Origin: Streptomyces harbinensis
GTDB taxonomy: Bacteria > Actinomycetota > Actinomycetes > Streptomycetales > Streptomycetaceae
Length of the DNA: 64,000 nt
Reading direction: 5' to 3'
Assembly: GCF_900116145.1 (NCBI RefSeq)
Contig: NZ_FPAB01000002.1
Span: forward strand, 599,193-663,192
Shown here: piece after piece, positions 8,005 to 16,321 of the stretch
Numbering within the stretch: position 1 is the first letter of the stretch
How the letters are laid out: each line of letters opens with the position of its first letter
The notes under the pieces: generated by a model
The model's database searches: none
What the model saw: only the letters and a program-made list of their open reading frames with translations
What the model was told of the DNA's origin: nothing
Made by a program: the position numbers and the translations under genes

Positions 8005-9294
8005 GTGGTGACGGTCGTGGACGGCGGGGCGCGGGCGCGGGGGCGGCTGCGCCGCGGTGGGCCGTGGCTCGTCCTCGCGCTCTGCGCCCTCTCCTTCACC
8101 GGCTGCGCGCTCGCCCAGCTGGCGCTCGGCCTGCCCCTCGGGGACCTCGACGTCTACCGGGCCGAGGGCTGGGCGGTGCGGACCGGGGAGGACCTGTACG
8201 ACCTCGCGGTCAGCCGGCACGCCCTCCAGGCCACCTATCCGCCGTTCGCCGCGCTGCTGTTCGTCCCGCTCACGCTGCTGGGCGTCGAGGCCATGCGGGT
8301 GCTGGTGTGCGTCCTCAACTTCGGCCTGGTGATCGTCCTCGCCCAGCTCTCCCTGCGCCTCACCGGCATCCGGCCGGGCGGCCACTGGCGCTGGGCGGCC
8401 CCGCTCGCCGTCGCCGCCGTCGCCGTGTGGAGCGAGCCGGTGTGGGCCACCGTCCGGTACGGGCAGATCAATCTGCTGCTCGCCGTACTGGTGCTGTGGG
8501 ATCTGACCCGGCCCGCACCCCACCGCTTCGCCGGGGTGGCGACCGGGATCGCCATCGGGATCAAGCTCACCCCCGCGATCTTCGCCGTCCTGTGCACCGT
8601 CGCCGGCGTGCTCGCCTGCCTCCGGCGCCGGGATGCCGCGCTGCTGCGGCTCGCCGTCCGGGCCTGGGCGGCGTTCGCCGGGACCCTCGCCCTCGGGGCG
8701 CTCGTGCTGCCCGCCGAGTCCTGGCGGTACTGGACGGACCTGGTGCTGGCCGAGGACCGGGTGGGGGCGCCGGAGGCGTCGGCCAACCAGTCGCTGCGCG
8801 GGGTCCTGGCCCGGATGCTGCACACCGGTGAACTCCCCGCCTGGTGGCTGCCGCTGGCGGCCGGTGTCTGCTGTGCCGGGCTCGCCGTCGGCGTCGCCGC
8901 CCTGCTGACCGGGCGGCGGGCCTGGGCCGTGGTCGCCTGCGCCGTGACGGCGCTGCTGGTGAGCCCGGTGTCCTGGTCGCACCACTGGGTGTGGGCCGTG
9001 CCCGCGGTGCTGCTCCTGGTGGCCGAGGCGCGCGGCCGGCGGCGGGGCGCGCGCGGGTGGTGGCTGGCCGCCGGGGGCGCCACACTGCTGTTCTGCAGCT
9101 ACGTCAGCTGGCTGCTGCCGCACGACGAGACCCGGCCCGAGCTGGACCTCCCGCCCGGCCAGCAACTCCTCGCCGCCGGCTACCCGCTGGCCGGTCTCGC
9201 GCTGCTGGCCGCCGCCGCCGTGGCCGTCACAGCACCGCGCGGAACCCCGGCAGCCGGCGCAGCCAGGCGGCCAGCGGGAAGCTCAGCGAGATAG
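8005..9294 (+). CDS. GT87 family membrane glycosyltransferase (DUF2029)
   Basis: Polytopic membrane protein of about 429 residues that resembles GT87/GT-C glycosyltransferases, which use polyprenyl-phosphate mannose in actinobacteria. The first extracytoplasmic loop has GDLDVYRAEG with the conserved acidic residue and ATYPPFAALLF; later YGQINLLL, GIKLTPAIF and a SVSWSHHWVW-like segment (PVSWSHHWVW) are family hallmarks. GTG 8005 is chosen because a -10 box lies 7 bases upstream, making the message leaderless; GTG 7996 and 8008 are alternatives. The 3' end overlaps the convergent acyltransferase gene by 68 bases. Likely role: adding mannose or another sugar to cell-envelope glycolipid. Confidence 0.82.
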   Translation: MVTVVDGGARARGRLRRGGPWLVLALCALSFTGCALAQLALGLPLGDLDVYRAEGWAVRTGEDLYDLAVSRHALQATYPPFAALLFVPLTLLGVEAMRVLVCVLNFGLVIVLAQLSLRLTGIRPGGHWRWAAPLAVAAVAVWSEPVWATVRYGQINLLLAVLVLWDLTRPAPHRFAGVATGIAIGIKLTPAIFAVLCTVAGVLACLRRRDAALLRLAVRAWAAFAGTLALGALVLPAESWRYWTDLVLAEDRVGAPEASANQSLRGVLARMLHTGELPAWWLPLAAGVCCAGLAVGVAALLTGRRAWAVVACAVTALLVSPVSWSHHWVWAVPAVLLLVAEARGRRRGARGWWLAAGGATLLFCSYVSWLLPHDETRPELDLPPGQQLLAAGYPLAGLALLAAAAVAVTAPRGTPAAGAARRPAGSSAR

Positions 9295-10465
9295 CCGCCG
9301 CCGTCACCACCACCCACGCGGTCAGCGGCGCCGGGTCCAGCGGGGCGAGCGCGAACTGGAGGGCCACCACGATCGGCAGGTGGACGATGTACACGGTGAA
9401 TGCCGACCCGGCCAGCGAGGAGAGCACCGGGCCCTCGCCGTTCAGCCGCTCCCGGAACAGCGTCAGCAGGCCCAGGCACAGCGCCGTGCACAGGAACGTC
9501 TCGTAGACCGCCCACAGCGCGGCCGGTACGGTCGCCCCGCCCGTGGCGTACCAGAACGCCCCGGTGCCGCCGGCCGCGCACAGCACCACCGCGCCCGCCA
9601 CGCCGCCCGCCAGCCACAGGTAGCCGGTACGGGCCGGGATCGCGGTCAGCCAGCCGTGCCGGTGGGCGAGGATGCCGGCCGCGAAGAACGCCGCGTACTG
9701 GGCCAGCCGGGCCGGCTCGGTCTGGATGAACTCCGCCACCGGCACCCAGGTGTCCAGCGGGTACCACAGCCGCAGTACGAAGGTGGCCGCCGCGACGGCG
9801 AGCGTGAAGAGCACCAGCGCGCGGTGCCCGGGGATCCGGGGCGTGCGCACGGAGGCGGCGGGCCGCAGCCGCCGCACCGCCTCGCCCGTCCGGCGGGCCA
9901 GCAGGTACAGCAGGCAGTAGACCAGCAGATTCTGGATGAACCACAGGTGCCCGAACTGGAGATCCGGCCAGATCGGCCCGGCCCAGTCGGCCGGCTCCTC
10001 GCCCAGCCCCAGGAAGACGTCCGCGTAGTACTGCGGGAAGGACAGCGCCGGCTGGTCGCGGTACACCAGGTAGTAGACGTACAGCAGCACCGGGATGAGG
10101 GTGACGGTCCCGGCAAGGAACGGGATGCCGAGCCGGCGCAGCCGCCCGCGCAGATATGCCCAGCTTCCCCGCCGGTCCACCGAGGCGGGGACGAAGCAGG
10201 CGGAGACGAAGAAGAACAGGCTCATGAAGAAGGTGCCGTTGAGGGTGGTGAAGGCGGCGAGCGCCCCACTGCCGGCCTGGTCCTCGACGTACCACCAGTC
10301 GGCCGGACCGTACGCCTGCGCCGCGTGGTGGGCGACCACCAGCATGATCAGCGCGATCCGGAGGTTGTCCAGATAGGCCGTCCGCCGCCGGGGCGCGGAC
10401 GGCTCCAGCGGCGGACGGGTGGGGGTGGCGGGCGTGGGCCGGGTGAGCGGCCTGGTGGTGTCCAT
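9227..10465 (-). CDS. Acyltransferase family 3 membrane protein
   Basis: Membrane acyltransferase of 412 residues (OafA/NodX-like). After a proline-rich N-terminus the core begins YLDNLRIALIMLVVAHHAAQAYG, with the conserved Arg and His residues of Acyl_transf_3 proteins, then NGTFFMSLFFFVSACF, RLRRLGIPFLAG and FGHLWFIQNLLVYC. About ten hydrophobic segments follow. These enzymes move acetyl or other acyl groups onto envelope sugars or small molecules. The start at ATG 10465 agrees with a promoter whose -10 box ends 6 bases upstream (leaderless). Whether it works with the convergent GT87 gene is unknown. Confidence 0.82.
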   Translation of the reverse strand: MDTTRPLTRPTPATPTRPPLEPSAPRRRTAYLDNLRIALIMLVVAHHAAQAYGPADWWYVEDQAGSGALAAFTTLNGTFFMSLFFFVSACFVPASVDRRGSWAYLRGRLRRLGIPFLAGTVTLIPVLLYVYYLVYRDQPALSFPQYYADVFLGLGEEPADWAGPIWPDLQFGHLWFIQNLLVYCLLYLLARRTGEAVRRLRPAASVRTPRIPGHRALVLFTLAVAAATFVLRLWYPLDTWVPVAEFIQTEPARLAQYAAFFAAGILAHRHGWLTAIPARTGYLWLAGGVAGAVVLCAAGGTGAFWYATGGATVPAALWAVYETFLCTALCLGLLTLFRERLNGEGPVLSSLAGSAFTVYIVHLPIVVALQFALAPLDPAPLTAWVVVTAAAISLSFPLAAWLRRLPGFRAVL

Positions 10466-10471
10466 GCAGCC

Positions 10472-10500
10472 AGGCTAGGAAAGCCGGTGGCTCACCGTAA
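10472..10500 (-). promoter_or_regulatory. Promoter of the acyltransferase gene, leaderless
   Basis: On the minus strand TTACGG (10500-10495), 17 bases, then TAGCCT (10477-10472), then 6 bases to ATG 10465. Spacing and boxes fit a vegetative actinobacterial promoter with no untranslated leader. Confidence 0.5.
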
Positions 10501-10538
10501 TGATGCGAGCACCCGGGCCGTGCTGCGGACTTCCGCAC

Positions 10539-11822
10539 TCAGCCGAGGGTGCAGTCCTCCCGTTCGCTCAGGGCGCCCCTCACCTGCGGTCCTGTCGACA
10601 GGCAGCTCAGATCGACGGCCTCGGCGAGCGCGCGGTAGCCGGCGTCGTTCGGATGCAGTCCGTCACCGGAGGCGTAGGCCGGGTTCAGCCGCACCGGGTC
10701 GGCGGCGTCCCGCCACACCACGTCCGCGTCGAGGATGCCGTCGAAGCCGCTCTCGTCGCGGATCCAGGCGTTGAGGGTCTGCCGCATGGCCTCGCCCTCC
10801 GCGGTCCACTCGGCGGCGTCGCGGAACGGCGGCAGGGTGGCGCCGATGATGCGCAGCCCGTGGTCGTGCGCGCGGTCGATGATGGTCCGGTACGCGTCGA
10901 TGACCTCCTCGGCGGTGGGCGCCTCGTCGGGGAAGTAGGCGGCGCCCAGGATGTCGTTGAGCCCTTCGAGCCAGATGACGTCCCGCACCCCGGGCTGGGT
11001 GAGCACGTCCTGGTCGAAGCGGCCGAGCGCGCCGACGCTGCCGTACTCGGTGTCGTTGACGACCTGGTTGGCGCCGATCCCGGTGTTCAGGACGCCGACC
11101 TCGCCGCCGAGCCGGCGGGCCAGCACGCTCGGGTAGGAGCGGGCGGCGTCCAGGGTGGAGCCGACGCCGTCGGTGAGGGAGTCGCCGAATGCGACCACGG
11201 AGCCGGGGTCGCCGTCGGTGGCGACCTCCAGGCCGCTGACGAAGAAGAACGAGGTGATGGTGTCCGGGAACTGCGCCGCCGTCACCTTCTCCCGGTGGTC
11301 GCCCGGTTCCGACAGGTGGACGGTGCGGTTGGCGAGCCGGTGCCAGGTGGTGGGGCCGGTCGGCCCGGCGACGTAGAGGCTGGCGATCACGTCCGTGTCG
11401 GGGCGCACCGCGAAGGCGACCGGGTCGCTGGTGACCTCCTCGCCCGCCGGGACGGTGACCGAGGCGGCGCCGCCGAAGGTGACGTCGGTGCTGGAGCCGG
11501 GCGCGATGCCGCCGGTGCCGCGCGGCCGGGCCACCGACAGCGCGTCCACGGTGAGCGGCCCCGTGCCGTACACATTGGACAGCCGGACCCGGATCTGCTC
11601 CCCGCCGGTGCTGGCCCGCAGCGGCTGGCGGATCGTCCGGTTCTCGAAGCCCTCGGCGGAGATCCCGGCGGCGAACGGGACGGTGGGCGCGGCGGACCAG
11701 CTGCCGGTCCAGCCTGCGGCCGAGGCTTCCGGCCGGTCGGCGGCGGCGTGCGCTGCGGTGGCCGCCGGCGCCAGCAGGGCGGCCAGGGCGAGGACGAGGG
11801 GTGCGGCTCCGCGGATTCTCAT
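10539..11822 (-). CDS. Secreted SGNH/GDSL hydrolase, copy 1
   Basis: Exported esterase or acylhydrolase of 427 residues. A signal peptide covers about residues 1-28. Residues 35-195 form a beta-rich domain opening TGSWSAAPTVP. The SGNH domain follows: nucleophile in FGDSLTDG (S215), block III in LEGLNDILG, and the Asp/His pair in GDGLHPNDAGY near the C-terminus, so the triad is complete. Its ATG overlaps the stop of copy 2 by 4 bases, and the two proteins align over their whole length, a tandem duplication. It is the distal gene of the cluster and may cleave an ester in the product or a host lipid; that is inference. Confidence 0.87.
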   Translation of the reverse strand: MRIRGAAPLVLALAALLAPAATAAHAAADRPEASAAGWTGSWSAAPTVPFAAGISAEGFENRTIRQPLRASTGGEQIRVRLSNVYGTGPLTVDALSVARPRGTGGIAPGSSTDVTFGGAASVTVPAGEEVTSDPVAFAVRPDTDVIASLYVAGPTGPTTWHRLANRTVHLSEPGDHREKVTAAQFPDTITSFFFVSGLEVATDGDPGSVVAFGDSLTDGVGSTLDAARSYPSVLARRLGGEVGVLNTGIGANQVVNDTEYGSVGALGRFDQDVLTQPGVRDVIWLEGLNDILGAAYFPDEAPTAEEVIDAYRTIIDRAHDHGLRIIGATLPPFRDAAEWTAEGEAMRQTLNAWIRDESGFDGILDADVVWRDAADPVRLNPAYASGDGLHPNDAGYRALAEAVDLSCLSTGPQVRGALSEREDCTLG

Positions 11823-13189
11823 GGACGGTCTCCGGTGTGCTGGATGGACGGGGGAGTGCAGTCCCTGCGCTCCCCGGCGGTCGGTGCGGGGCCGGTGGCC
11901 CCGGGCCCGGCGGACAGGCAGCCGAGGTCGATCGCTTCGGCCAGCGCGGCGTACCCGGCGTCGTTCGGGTGCAGCCGGTCGCCGGTGTCGTAGACGGGGT
12001 TGAGCGCCGAGGGGTCGGCCGGGTCGCGCCACAGCCGGTCCAGGTCGATGACCCCGTCGAAGCCGCTCTCCTCCCGGATCCAGGTATTGAGCGTCTGCCG
12101 CATCGCCTCGCGTTCCTCGGTGAACTCCGGCACCCCGCGGAACGGGCCGAGCGTCCCGCCGATGATCCGCAGCCCCCGGGCGTGGGCCCGGTCGGTCAGC
12201 TCCTGGTAGGCGGCGATGACCTCGCCGGCGGTGGGCGCCTCGTCGGGGAAGTAGTGGGCGCCGAGGATGTCGTTGATGCCCTGGATGAACAGCACGTCGC
12301 GCACCCCGGGTTGGTCCAGCACGTCGCGGTCGAAGCGGCCGAGCGCGCCGATACTGCCGTACACGGTGTCGTTGACGACCTGGTTGGCGCCGATGCCGGC
12401 GTTGAGCACGCCGACCTCGCCGCCGAGCCGGCGGGCCAGCACGCTCGGGTAGGAGCGGGCGGCGTCCCGGGTGGAGCCGACGCCGTCGGTGTGCGAGGCG
12501 CCGATCGCCACCACGGTGCCCGGGTCGCCGTCGGTGGCGACATCGAGACCGGTGACGAAGAAGTACGAGTCGAGGGTGGTCGGGAACGCGGCGGCGGTCG
12601 GGTCCTCGCGGCGGTCGCCGGAGCCGGGGGCCGAGACGTACACCGTGCGGTTGGCGAGCCGGTGCCAGGTGGTGGGCCCGGTCGGTGCGCCCACGTGCAG
12701 ACTGGCGATCACATCGGTGTCCGGGCGCACCCGGAACGCCACCGGGTCGCTGAGCACCTCCTCGCCCGCCGGGACGGTGACCGAGGTGGCGCCGCCGAAG
12801 GTGACACCGGTGCTGGAGCCCGGCCGGATGCCGCCGGGCCCCCGGGGCAGGGCGAGCGACAGCGCGTCCGCGGTGAGCGGCCCGGTGCCGTACACGTTGG
12901 ACAGCCGCAGCCGCACCCACTCGCCGCCGCGGGTCGCCCGCAGCGGCTGCCGGATCGTCTGGTCCGCGAACCCCTCGGCCGAGGGGCCGCTGCTGTGCGG
13001 CAGGGTGGGCGCCGTCGCCCAGCTGCCCGCCCACGATCCGCCGGGCCCCGGCGGCGGTCCGCCGGCCTGCGCCGTACCCGCCGTCAGCGGGGCGAGCAGC
13101 GTGGCGAGCAGGGCGCCGGTCAGCGACGCGGCCCGTAACCGGCGTAATCCTGTGGTGCGCCCGGGGCCCACCCGGCGGGTGCGGCTCAT
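11819..13189 (-). CDS. Secreted SGNH-type hydrolase, copy 2 with altered GDS motif
   Basis: Paralogue of the next gene downstream, 456 residues. The N-terminus has twin arginines (LRRLRAASLTG) before a hydrophobic stretch ending in AQA, so either Tat or Sec export is possible. The same beta-rich domain is present. The nucleophile block reads VAIGASHTDG, so GDSL has become GASH: the serine (S232) is kept but the preceding Asp is Ala. Block III (QGINDILG) and the catalytic DRLHPNDAGY are intact. It is coupled by 4-base overlaps to the GMC gene upstream and to copy 1 downstream. It may be active with changed specificity or a binding protein. Confidence 0.85.
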   Translation of the reverse strand: MSRTRRVGPGRTTGLRRLRAASLTGALLATLLAPLTAGTAQAGGPPPGPGGSWAGSWATAPTLPHSSGPSAEGFADQTIRQPLRATRGGEWVRLRLSNVYGTGPLTADALSLALPRGPGGIRPGSSTGVTFGGATSVTVPAGEEVLSDPVAFRVRPDTDVIASLHVGAPTGPTTWHRLANRTVYVSAPGSGDRREDPTAAAFPTTLDSYFFVTGLDVATDGDPGTVVAIGASHTDGVGSTRDAARSYPSVLARRLGGEVGVLNAGIGANQVVNDTVYGSIGALGRFDRDVLDQPGVRDVLFIQGINDILGAHYFPDEAPTAGEVIAAYQELTDRAHARGLRIIGGTLGPFRGVPEFTEEREAMRQTLNTWIREESGFDGVIDLDRLWRDPADPSALNPVYDTGDRLHPNDAGYAALAEAIDLGCLSAGPGATGPAPTAGERRDCTPPSIQHTGDRP

Positions 13190-14793
13190 GGGGCGGTCTC
13201 CATTTCCCGGCGCCGCACCGGGCGGCTGCCGATGAGGTCGGCGGCGCGCAGCCCGACCACGATGGCCGGTGCGCAGGTGTGGCCCCGGATGATCTGCGGG
13301 ATGACCGAGGCGTCCGCGATCCGCAGCCCCTCCACGCCGCGCACCCGCAGCTCCGGGTCGACGACCGAGGCCGGGTCGCGGCCCATCCGGCAGGTGGCCA
13401 CCGGGTGGTACAGGGAGTGCGAGCAGGACTCGACCACGGCGTCCGGGTCCGCCGCCGCACCGGCCGGCTGGAGGTTCCCGCCCGCGTACCGGGCCAGCGA
13501 CGGGGCGGCCAGCACCTTCTCGATCCAGCGGGCGCCGGCGGTCAGCGCCGCCCGGTCCGCGCCCCGCCGGTCGCTCAGATAGCGCGGGTCGATCAGCGGC
13601 GCCTCGGCCGGATCGGGCGAGTTCAGCCGCACCTCGCCCCGGCTGTGCGGCTGGAGCAGCACCGCACCCACTGAGAACGCGTGCCCCTCGCCCAGCGTCA
13701 GCCCCTCCTCCAGGTAGGGGCCGGGCGCGAACAGCAGCTCCAGATCCGGCAGCGCCAGCGACGGATCGCTGCGCGCGAAGGTGTACGCCTCGCCGAGGTT
13801 GGAGGTCAGCTTCCCGCGCCGGTACCGCCCGTAGCGCACCATCTCGCGCGCCGAGGCCGCGTCGAACAGGCTGATCGGCTCCCGGCTGGCCACCACCCGC
13901 ATCGTCACCAGATGGTCGGCCAGATTCCGCCCCACCTCGGGCCGGTTGGCCAGCACCGGGATACCGAACCGCCGCAGCTCGCGGGCCGGGCCGATCCCCG
14001 ACAGCTTCAGCAGCTGCGGGGTGTTGACGGCGCCGCCGCACAGCACCACCTCCGCCCGCGCCCCCGAGGCGACCAGCCGGCCCCCGTGCAGATACTCCAC
14101 CCCGCTCGCCCGCCGCCCGGTGAACAGCACCCGGCGGGCCGCGGCCCCGGTGCGCACCGTCAGATTGGTCCGGCCGGCCGCCGGGCGCAGAAAGGCGTCG
14201 GCGGTGCTGAACCGGGCCCCCTCGCGCTGCGTCACCGCCGTGCGACCGCCGCGCTCGGCCGTCGCGTACCCGTCCACCGACACCTCGGTCAGCCCCGCCT
14301 CCTGGGCCGCCGCCAGGAACGCCGCCGTGAGCGGATTCGGGTCGCGCTGCATCCGCACCGGCATCGGCCCGCCCCCGGTACGGCGCCCGGCCGCCAGCGG
14401 ATCCTCCCGGTCCTCCAGCGCGTCGAAGCACCGGGTGACGGCCCGCCGGCCCCACTCCGGACCCGCCAGCCGCTCCCAGGCGTCGTAGTCCTCCGGGAAG
14501 CCGCGCACCCACATCATGGCGTTGACCGAGGACGAGCCGCCCAGGGTGCGCCCGGCCGGCCAGTAGATCTCCCGCCCGCCGAGACCGCGCTGCGGCACGG
14601 TGCGCCGCGCCCAGTCGAACGGGCCGCCGAACAGCGACAGATAGGCCGCCGGCACCCGGATCGACGGGTCGCTGTCGGCCGGCCCCGCCTCCAGGAGCAG
14701 CACGCTGCGGGCCGGATCGGCGCTCAGCCGCTCCGCCAGGGGCGCCCCCGAGGCCCCCGCCCCGACGATGATGTAGTCGAACGAGTCATCCAT
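13186..14793 (-). CDS. GMC family FAD-dependent oxidoreductase
   Basis: Flavoprotein of 535 residues, the normal length for choline dehydrogenase-like enzymes. The ADP-binding motif IIVGAGASGAPLAERL covers residues 8-23, followed by LLLEAG, and the GMC signature 1 GRTLGGSSSVNAMMWVRG is near residue 90. Near the end, YHPVATCRMG carries the catalytic His and RGHTCAPA replaces the usual Asn/His site. It should oxidise an alcohol to an aldehyde or ketone. Its start overlaps the phosphopantetheinyl transferase gene by 8 bases and its stop overlaps the hydrolase gene by 4, so it belongs to the cluster operon and is a tailoring candidate. Confidence 0.88.
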   Translation of the reverse strand: MDDSFDYIIVGAGASGAPLAERLSADPARSVLLLEAGPADSDPSIRVPAAYLSLFGGPFDWARRTVPQRGLGGREIYWPAGRTLGGSSSVNAMMWVRGFPEDYDAWERLAGPEWGRRAVTRCFDALEDREDPLAAGRRTGGGPMPVRMQRDPNPLTAAFLAAAQEAGLTEVSVDGYATAERGGRTAVTQREGARFSTADAFLRPAAGRTNLTVRTGAAARRVLFTGRRASGVEYLHGGRLVASGARAEVVLCGGAVNTPQLLKLSGIGPARELRRFGIPVLANRPEVGRNLADHLVTMRVVASREPISLFDAASAREMVRYGRYRRGKLTSNLGEAYTFARSDPSLALPDLELLFAPGPYLEEGLTLGEGHAFSVGAVLLQPHSRGEVRLNSPDPAEAPLIDPRYLSDRRGADRAALTAGARWIEKVLAAPSLARYAGGNLQPAGAAADPDAVVESCSHSLYHPVATCRMGRDPASVVDPELRVRGVEGLRIADASVIPQIIRGHTCAPAIVVGLRAADLIGSRPVRRREMETAP

Positions 14794-15559
14794 GGTGCGA
14801 CAAACCTTCCGGTCGGGTCGCGGGCGCCGCGCCGGGCGTCCACGACCAGGTGCGCAGCAGGGTCAGCGGCCCGCGTACGGTCACCGCGCCCGCGTAGCCG
14901 GCGGGCAGATCCAGCCGCCGCATCCGCCACGCCGCGCGGTGCCGCCCGCCCTCGAAGACCGCGGCGTCGGCGGTGGCTTCGGCGAACCGCACCTCGAAGC
15001 GGTCCAGCGGATGCGCCAGGCCCAGGCCCAGCGCCTTCACATAGCTCTCCTTGCAGGTCCAGTACGCCCAGAACGGCGCCCGGTCACCGGCGCGGGCCGC
15101 CGCCCGTACCGCCGCCGCCTCCGCCGGCGCGAACCACCGCTCGGCCAGGGCCGTGCGGTCCTGGCCGGTGATCCGCTCGATGTCCACCCCGACCGGGCCC
15201 GGCGCCGCCAGCGCCAGCAGCGCGGCGCCCCGGGTGTGCGAGAGGTTGAACGCCAGGCCCGCGTTCTCCACGTACGGCTTGCCGTACCGTCCCGCGCTGA
15301 ACCGCAGCGCGGCCGGGTCGCGGTCCAGATAGCGGCCGAGGATGTCCCGCAGCGCGGTCCTGGCCACGGTGAACGCGAGGCGGTCCCGCTCGGTGGCCAT
15401 CCGCGCCGCCCGGGCCCGTTCCCCGGCGTCCAGCAGCGGCGCGGGACCGGCCGCGCCGGCGCCCGGCTCCGGCAGCCGGATGTGCCACACATCCACCGTC
15501 CCCGCCGCCATACCCGTCCGGTACGGGGCACGGGCCGCCGTCGCCGCCGCGCCGCTCAC
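14786..15559 (-). CDS. 4'-phosphopantetheinyl transferase (Sfp-like)
   Basis: Activates carrier proteins by moving phosphopantetheine from coenzyme A to the ACP serine. The product is 257 residues with three family blocks: FNLSHTRG, VGVDIERI (metal-binding Asp/Glu) and FWAYWTCKESYVKALG (catalytic Glu/Lys). GTG 15559 is taken as start because it forms a GTGA overlap with the thioesterase stop; ATG 15511 is an internal alternative giving 241 residues. Its place inside the operon suggests it serves the two discrete ACPs and the three PKS ACP domains here. Confidence 0.9.
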   Translation of the reverse strand: MSGAAATAARAPYRTGMAAGTVDVWHIRLPEPGAGAAGPAPLLDAGERARAARMATERDRLAFTVARTALRDILGRYLDRDPAALRFSAGRYGKPYVENAGLAFNLSHTRGAALLALAAPGPVGVDIERITGQDRTALAERWFAPAEAAAVRAAARAGDRAPFWAYWTCKESYVKALGLGLAHPLDRFEVRFAEATADAAVFEGGRHRAAWRMRRLDLPAGYAGAVTVRGPLTLLRTWSWTPGAAPATRPEGLSHHG

Positions 15560-16320
15560 CGGACCTCCTCCAGCGCCGCGCCGATCGGCTCCAGCACGGA
15601 GGCCGGGTTCTCGTACGGGAAGAAGTGGCCGCCGGGCACCACCCGCAGCCGGAACCCGGCACTGGTGTGCCCCGCCCACGGCCGTACCCAGCGCACCGGC
15701 ACATTGCTGTCCAGCGATCCGGCGAACGCCGTCAGCGGCACCGGCAGCGGCGGTTCCTCCTCGTAGGGGTGGGTGAGGTTGACCGCGATGTCCGCGCGCA
15801 GCAGCGGCACCATCATCTCGGTGAACGCCGGCCTGGTCAGGATGTGTTCGGGGATGCCGCCCAGCGAGTGCAGAAAGCGCAGGAAGTCCGGCGCGGGCAG
15901 CTCGTGCACCGGCGGGCCCGGGGCCCGCACCTCGGGCGCCACCCGCCCCGACACGAACAGCGCCACCGGCAGCGGGGCGCCGCGCCGCCGCAGTTCCCGG
16001 GTGAAGGCGTAGGCCAGCAGCGCGCCCATGCTGTGCCCGAACACCGCGAACGGGCCGGTGAGATGCGGCAGCAGCACCTCGGCCGCCGCGTTCACCACCG
16101 TGCGCGCGTCCCGCAGCGGCGGCTCCCGGAACCGGTTCTCGCGGCCGGGCGGCTGCACCGGGCACAGCACCGTGCCCGGCGGCAGCCGGCCCTCCCACAC
16201 CTGGAAGACCGAGGCCCCGGCACCGGCGTGCGGGAAGCACACCAGCGGCAGCGCCCCCTGGGGCGGCGGGCCAGCCGGCAGCCAGTCGGCGGCGCGGCCC
16301 ACCGAGGTGGTGGCGTCCAC
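15556..16320 (-). CDS. Type II thioesterase
   Basis: Alpha/beta hydrolase of 254 residues, the classic editing thioesterase of PKS/NRPS clusters. CFPHAGAGAS near residue 28 opens the fold. The nucleophile is in GHSMGA (S97), the acid is probably D204 (GSLDSN), and the base is H232 in GGHFFPYE. The start is GTG 16320, one base after the R2lox stop. The PKS has no terminal thioesterase domain, so this protein may also take part in product release as well as clearing misloaded carriers. Confidence 0.9.
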   Translation of the reverse strand: MDATTSVGRAADWLPAGPPPQGALPLVCFPHAGAGASVFQVWEGRLPPGTVLCPVQPPGRENRFREPPLRDARTVVNAAAEVLLPHLTGPFAVFGHSMGALLAYAFTRELRRRGAPLPVALFVSGRVAPEVRAPGPPVHELPAPDFLRFLHSLGGIPEHILTRPAFTEMMVPLLRADIAVNLTHPYEEEPPLPVPLTAFAGSLDSNVPVRWVRPWAGHTSAGFRLRVVPGGHFFPYENPASVLEPIGAALEEVR

Positions 16321-16321
16321 G

